Assembly (NCBI GenBank): GCA_938075675.1
Contig: CALJHE010000006.1
Coordinates: forward strand, 1-64,000
Source: Candidatus Poseidoniaceae archaeon
Lineage (GTDB): Archaea > Thermoplasmatota > Poseidoniia > Poseidoniales > Poseidoniaceae
Length of the DNA stretch: 64,000 nt
Direction: 5' to 3'
Below the pieces are notes generated by a model, which was given only the letters and a program-made list of their open reading frames with translations, did not search any database and was not told the origin of the DNA. Every line of letters begins with the position of its first letter. Positions within the stretch are counted from its first letter, which is position 1. The translations under genes were made by a program, and so were the position numbers. Shown here piece after piece: positions 62,081 to 64,000 of the stretch.

Positions 62081-64000
62081 ATGCTGATGTCGGCAGGGTA
62101 TCGGTTAAAGTTGCTATGTTTTCTCATACTTTTTTTGATGTTGACCGGGCCACTGAGTACTTTTCTCGCATCCACTGCAGATACGGAAACTTCCGGTGAA
62201 CTGCAAGAATCTTCGGTTTCGTTGGCATCCGGTGGTGACCCAGCCACACAGTTGTTCCTAGACGGCTCAAGCCTCTACAACGAAGAGTTGACCCTCGATG
62301 TCCCTTCATCGCAACCCGTTACTGATGTTCATCTCTCAATGTCCCCCGGAATCGAGCCTTCATCGAACGGCTTGATGTGGAGCGGTACTTCTGCGTGGGG
62401 TCATAGCGATGCAGTCAGTGACGGTGCAACAATTGACGCAGACGGCTTCTTGACGGGCTCCCGTGCAGGCACTCACTGGGATTTCAACAGCGGGCTACAA
62501 GGTTGGACGGTGTCCAGTTCCTCTTATGTTGGCCTTTACACGAACACATGTGGTGTCAACGGGACTTCAGGAGGTTCAATCAAAACACAAGCACCCTCTG
62601 CCTCATCCTCTGAGCACGCAACCTCTCCAACCATCAATTTAGCAGGTGCAAATGCCGTTCCGATTCACATATGGATTCGCCAAGGTACTTCCAGCTGCGG
62701 AGAAGAACCGGACACCAACGAAGACCTTCAATTGCGATACAAAACCGCTTCAGGCTCTTGGACAACGCTCCAAACTTGGGCTGGCAGCACCTACAATCAA
62801 CCTCCGCTGCAATGGTCTGGGACGTTGCCTGCAGCAGCATTGCATTCAAGCACTCAAATCCGTATGTTGCAAACCGGTGGTACAGGTTCGACCTATGATT
62901 ATTGGTTCTTTGACGATGTACGTATCGCTTCTCCACCGGTCTCGAACTGGACAAGTCCGAGCATTGGCTGGTCCGCCTCGTCTTCTTTCCAAGTGGCGAA
63001 CACAATTTACGCACCGATGAACATTGACGCCTATGTACCTGCAGGTGCATCCCTCAACTGGACAGTCCTCGATGCCAACGGTGTTGAAATTCCCGGCTTT
63101 ACAGGCTCGAACACTTTCACTGTGCCGCTCCATCTGGTCGATGAGTCGGTGCATGATTCGATACGCATTCGCCTCTCCCTTTCGGCTGGATCAGATGGAA
63201 TACTTCCTCTCGTCTATTCGCTGACGGGTGATGGAACAATGTCGACAAGATACTCCGATTGGCAAAACCTCGGGAATTCTGAGTCGATGTGCGGGACAAA
63301 CGGCCAATTCGCTGCTTACGGCTCCGCAACAACAGTTGATGTTCTCGATCCCGGATGGGCTTACCTTGCTTCTTCTTCGGCCGCAACAACCAGTTCATAT
63401 GGCACCGGTTTAACCCTTCAAACCAGTCCCTTGCCTTACATTTTAAATGAAGTTGACGTGTTATCTGGCTTGACTTCTGTTGGTTCTCAGTACACCAGTA
63501 CCAGTAACGGTAGAGCGACCAGCGGTGGTAACGGGACTGGCCTCACTGTCTCTACGGTTGCCACCCCCATTACTTCAGGCATCGTGGACGGTTCAAGTCT
63601 TTCTGCAGGAGGTACAGGATACACTTCACAAATCATCTCACCAAACGGCGGAAGTGGTTCGGGTCTACAGATCCAGACGACAGCTTCGCCAATCACCGGT
63701 TCTGGCGCAGTATCTCTCTATACCTCTTTGAACGGCGGTTCAGGATACACTTCCTCAAACGACGTCGCATTGAGCGGCGGCAACGGTAGCGGTTTGAAAA
63801 TAGACTACACCGCCAGCCCGATTATCACCGGAATTCCGACCGGTTATTCACTTCTTAACGGCGGAACGAATTACTCGACGACGAGCTTTGCTTTCACAAG
63901 CGGCGGTTCAGGTTCGGGTCTGCGCGTCAGCATAGATTCAGTTTCTGGTGGCTCAATCAATTCAATAACCATCATTAGTGGCGGTTCAGGTTACGGTTTC
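62081..64000 (+). CDS. Repeat-rich surface protein with MAM/reelin-like domain (partial)
   Basis: Exported protein open to the window end, at least 640 residues. ATG 62081 (or ATG 62087) starts a signal peptide (LKLLCFLILFLMLTGPLSTFLAS). Residues ~125-285 form a MAM/reelin-type beta-sandwich (WDFNSGLQGWTVSS; later DYWFFDDVRIAS), a common ligand-binding module in secreted archaeal and animal proteins. A second beta-rich region follows. From about base 63470 the sequence becomes glycine/serine/threonine-rich repeats of 41-43 residues with a GGSGYTS ... GGSGSGL pattern. Adhesion or surface-layer function is inferred from this. The C-terminus, membrane anchor and total length are beyond the window. 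Confidence 0.8.
   Translation, partial: MLMSAGYRLKLLCFLILFLMLTGPLSTFLASTADTETSGELQESSVSLASGGDPATQLFLDGSSLYNEELTLDVPSSQPVTDVHLSMSPGIEPSSNGLMWSGTSAWGHSDAVSDGATIDADGFLTGSRAGTHWDFNSGLQGWTVSSSSYVGLYTNTCGVNGTSGGSIKTQAPSASSSEHATSPTINLAGANAVPIHIWIRQGTSSCGEEPDTNEDLQLRYKTASGSWTTLQTWAGSTYNQPPLQWSGTLPAAALHSSTQIRMLQTGGTGSTYDYWFFDDVRIASPPVSNWTSPSIGWSASSSFQVANTIYAPMNIDAYVPAGASLNWTVLDANGVEIPGFTGSNTFTVPLHLVDESVHDSIRIRLSLSAGSDGILPLVYSLTGDGTMSTRYSDWQNLGNSESMCGTNGQFAAYGSATTVDVLDPGWAYLASSSAATTSSYGTGLTLQTSPLPYILNEVDVLSGLTSVGSQYTSTSNGRATSGGNGTGLTVSTVATPITSGIVDGSSLSAGGTGYTSQIISPNGGSGSGLQIQTTASPITGSGAVSLYTSLNGGSGYTSSNDVALSGGNGSGLKIDYTASPIITGIPTGYSLLNGGTNYSTTSFAFTSGGSGSGLRVSIDSVSGGSINSITIISGGSGYGF
63470..64000 (+). 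repeat. GGSGYT-type protein repeats (123-129 nt period)
   Basis: About four units of 41-43 codons, the last cut by the window end. Each has a loop like GGTGYTS or GGSGYTS and, about half a unit later, GGNGTGL, GGSGSGL or GGNGSGL, at bases near 63524, 63647, 63775 and 63902. DNA copies are diverged, so this is a protein repeat rather than a recent tandem duplication. Confidence 0.75.

Noticed and set aside
63470-64000. Possible CRISPR or DNA tandem array at the window end
   Set aside because: Units are diverged at DNA level and keep an open frame, so they are protein repeats.

Overview
The window looks like a chromosomal piece of a planktonic archaeon, most likely Marine Group II (Candidatus Poseidoniales) or a close thermoplasmatal relative. 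The archaeal signature comes from a TATA-binding protein, an NMD3-family protein, a Csl4-type exosome subunit, a METTL5-type methyltransferase, mevalonate kinase, a SepF-like protein and a HhH-containing MutS-like ATPase. The marine heterotroph signature comes from very large secreted or surface proteins (a subtilase, two tandem PKD/CARDB-type giants, two S15-type peptidases, an ecto-amidohydrolase), an IcmF acyl-CoA mutase, an acyl-CoA synthetase, and a membrane Fe-S oxidoreductase of the ETF:quinone oxidoreductase type. The lineage is inferred from gene content only. Coding density is very high, with both strands used. I saw no tRNA, rRNA, CRISPR array, insertion sequence or prophage.

Layout. 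1-7.2 kb (minus): N-terminal part of IcmF, an ABC-F ATPase, a small membrane protein, an acyl-CoA synthetase, a SMUG1-type uracil-DNA glycosylase and a frameshifted small membrane protein. 7.2-12.6 kb (minus): a compact RNA-centred cluster with an unknown acidic protein, a Q-rich zinc ribbon, METTL5-like methyltransferase, Csl4 fused to two RRMs, and a radical SAM/HhH enzyme. 12.6-16.9 kb (minus): aspartate-semialdehyde dehydrogenase, a GT2 glycosyltransferase and a large polytopic membrane protein. 16.9-22 kb: an M23-type metallopeptidase (plus), then a minus operon of CcmA-CcmB-like fusion, CcmC, CcmD-like, NMD3 and phosphoglucose/phosphomannose isomerase. 22-30 kb (plus): rhomboid protease, giant subtilase, GlmS. 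30-40 kb: RecA/KaiC-like ATPase, Maf-like pyrophosphatase, SepF-like protein, two tandem paralogous surface giants, TBP. 40-47.8 kb: mevalonate kinase, Fe-S/heme membrane oxidoreductase, MutY, DRAM/Frag1-like membrane protein, SDR reductase, CysS. 47.8-64 kb: lamin-tail/amidohydrolase surface protein, thioredoxin, two S15 hydrolases flanking a HhH-MutS ATPase, FUN14-like protein, Asp-box lipoprotein, IleS and the start of a repeat-rich surface protein cut by the window end.

How it fits together. The cell appears to degrade proteins and amides at its surface (subtilase, S15 enzymes, amidohydrolase, rhomboid), activate and oxidise acyl chains (FadD, IcmF, membrane oxidoreductase), mature c-type cytochromes, and build sugar-decorated surface layers (GlmS, PGI/PMI, GT2, polytopic protein). 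Most unusual are a Csl4 exosome subunit carrying two RRMs, a C-terminal cytoplasmic motif shared by the tandem giants, zinc-knuckle tails on membrane proteases, and a CcmA-CcmB-like fusion.
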